This document shows, piece by piece, positions 63,904-64,000 of a stretch of DNA of 64,000 nt. This DNA is from an uncultured Elioraea sp. Its GTDB lineage: Bacteria; Pseudomonadota; Alphaproteobacteria; Acetobacterales; Acetobacteraceae. A program made the translations under genes and the position numbers. The stretch covers positions 1 through 64,000 of the forward strand of contig CALFVI010000015.1 of NCBI GenBank assembly GCA_937928775.1. The letters are read 5' to 3'. Under the pieces are notes generated by a model. The model searched no databases. It was not told the origin of the DNA and worked only from the letters and a program-made list of their open reading frames with translations. Positions within the stretch are counted from its first letter, which is position 1, and every line of letters starts with the position of its first letter.

Positions 63904-64000
63904 GCACGTCCGCTCCCGTCCTCGAGGCGCGCGGCCTCATCAAGCGCTTCGGTGGCGTGATCGCCGTCGATCAGGTGTCGCTTGCCGTGAAGGCGGGCGA
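63900..64000 (+). CDS. ABC transporter ATP-binding protein (LivG-like), N-terminal fragment
   Basis: The GTG at 63900 overlaps the permease stop (GTGA) and the frame stays open to the window end: VSTSAPVLEARGLIKRFGGV, continuing through IAVDQVSLAVKAGE. This is the N-terminus of a LivG-type ATPase just before Walker A. Partial. Confidence 0.85.
   Translation, partial: MSTSAPVLEARGLIKRFGGVIAVDQVSLAVKAG

Overview
The window is uniformly GC-rich chromosomal DNA from an alphaproteobacterium, most likely of the Rhodospirillales/Acetobacteraceae type. This rests on gene order and content: yebC-ruvCAB-ybgC-tolQRA, rpoZ-rsh-pdxJ, acpS-lepB-rnc-era-recO, zapA-6S RNA-ygfA, a ChpT-like phosphotransferase beside cheA, and frequent GTG starts with 4-base ATGA/GTGA gene overlaps. 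The genus cannot be fixed from the sequence alone.

Bases 1-23,000 are mostly housekeeping genes on the minus strand: Holliday junction processing and the Tol envelope machine (1-4970), a phosphodiesterase, folate cyclo-ligase, probable 6S RNA and ZapA (5080-7620), a plus-strand aldolase-thiE pair, a globin-coupled chemoreceptor, an acyltransferase and recO-era-rnc-lepB-acpS (11.5-15.7 kb). Then come metE under a cobalamin riboswitch and a plus-strand sodB, which together split the usual pdxJ-acpS linkage, followed by pdxJ, a small Cys-rich protein, rsh and rpoZ. From 23 to 35 kb are a NYN-domain protein, a family-5 uracil-DNA glycosylase, an MFS exporter, a glutathione peroxidase, a molybdenum sulfite-oxidase-like enzyme, a TPP-riboswitch-controlled THI5/NMT1-like protein, a complete sugar-type ABC importer with malQ, and tRNA-Lys. 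A cyclophilin, coaD and gyrA follow on the minus strand.

The most unusual locus is 38.8-43.8 kb. A SARP/BTAD-TolB-TPR regulator is divergently transcribed from a 101-residue protein made almost wholly of an exact 18-residue tandem repeat (VRLGGMAPALKPIADAGS). All nucleotide differences between repeat copies are silent in the proposed frame, and the start has a strong ribosome binding site. Behind it lies about 2.3 kb of decayed DNA holding a frameshifted IS3-family transposase. This looks like an accessory insertion and may encode an undescribed repeat-peptide system.

A complete chemotaxis operon (chpT-like, cheA with a C-terminal receiver, cheW, cheY, cheB, cheR) occupies 43.8-50.0 kb. moaA, a nitrilase-family hydrolase and NAD kinase follow. 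The right end (53.1-64 kb) holds a 3-hydroxyisobutyrate-dehydrogenase-like gene and a tightly packed plus-strand operon: a molybdenum hydroxylase (FAD subunit plus fused FeS/Mo subunit), a 6-hydroxynicotinate-reductase-like FeS protein, UPF0280, DUF1185 and a branched-chain-amino-acid-type ABC importer running off the window. This reads as uptake and reductive catabolism of an N-heteroaromatic acid, with the substrate unproven.
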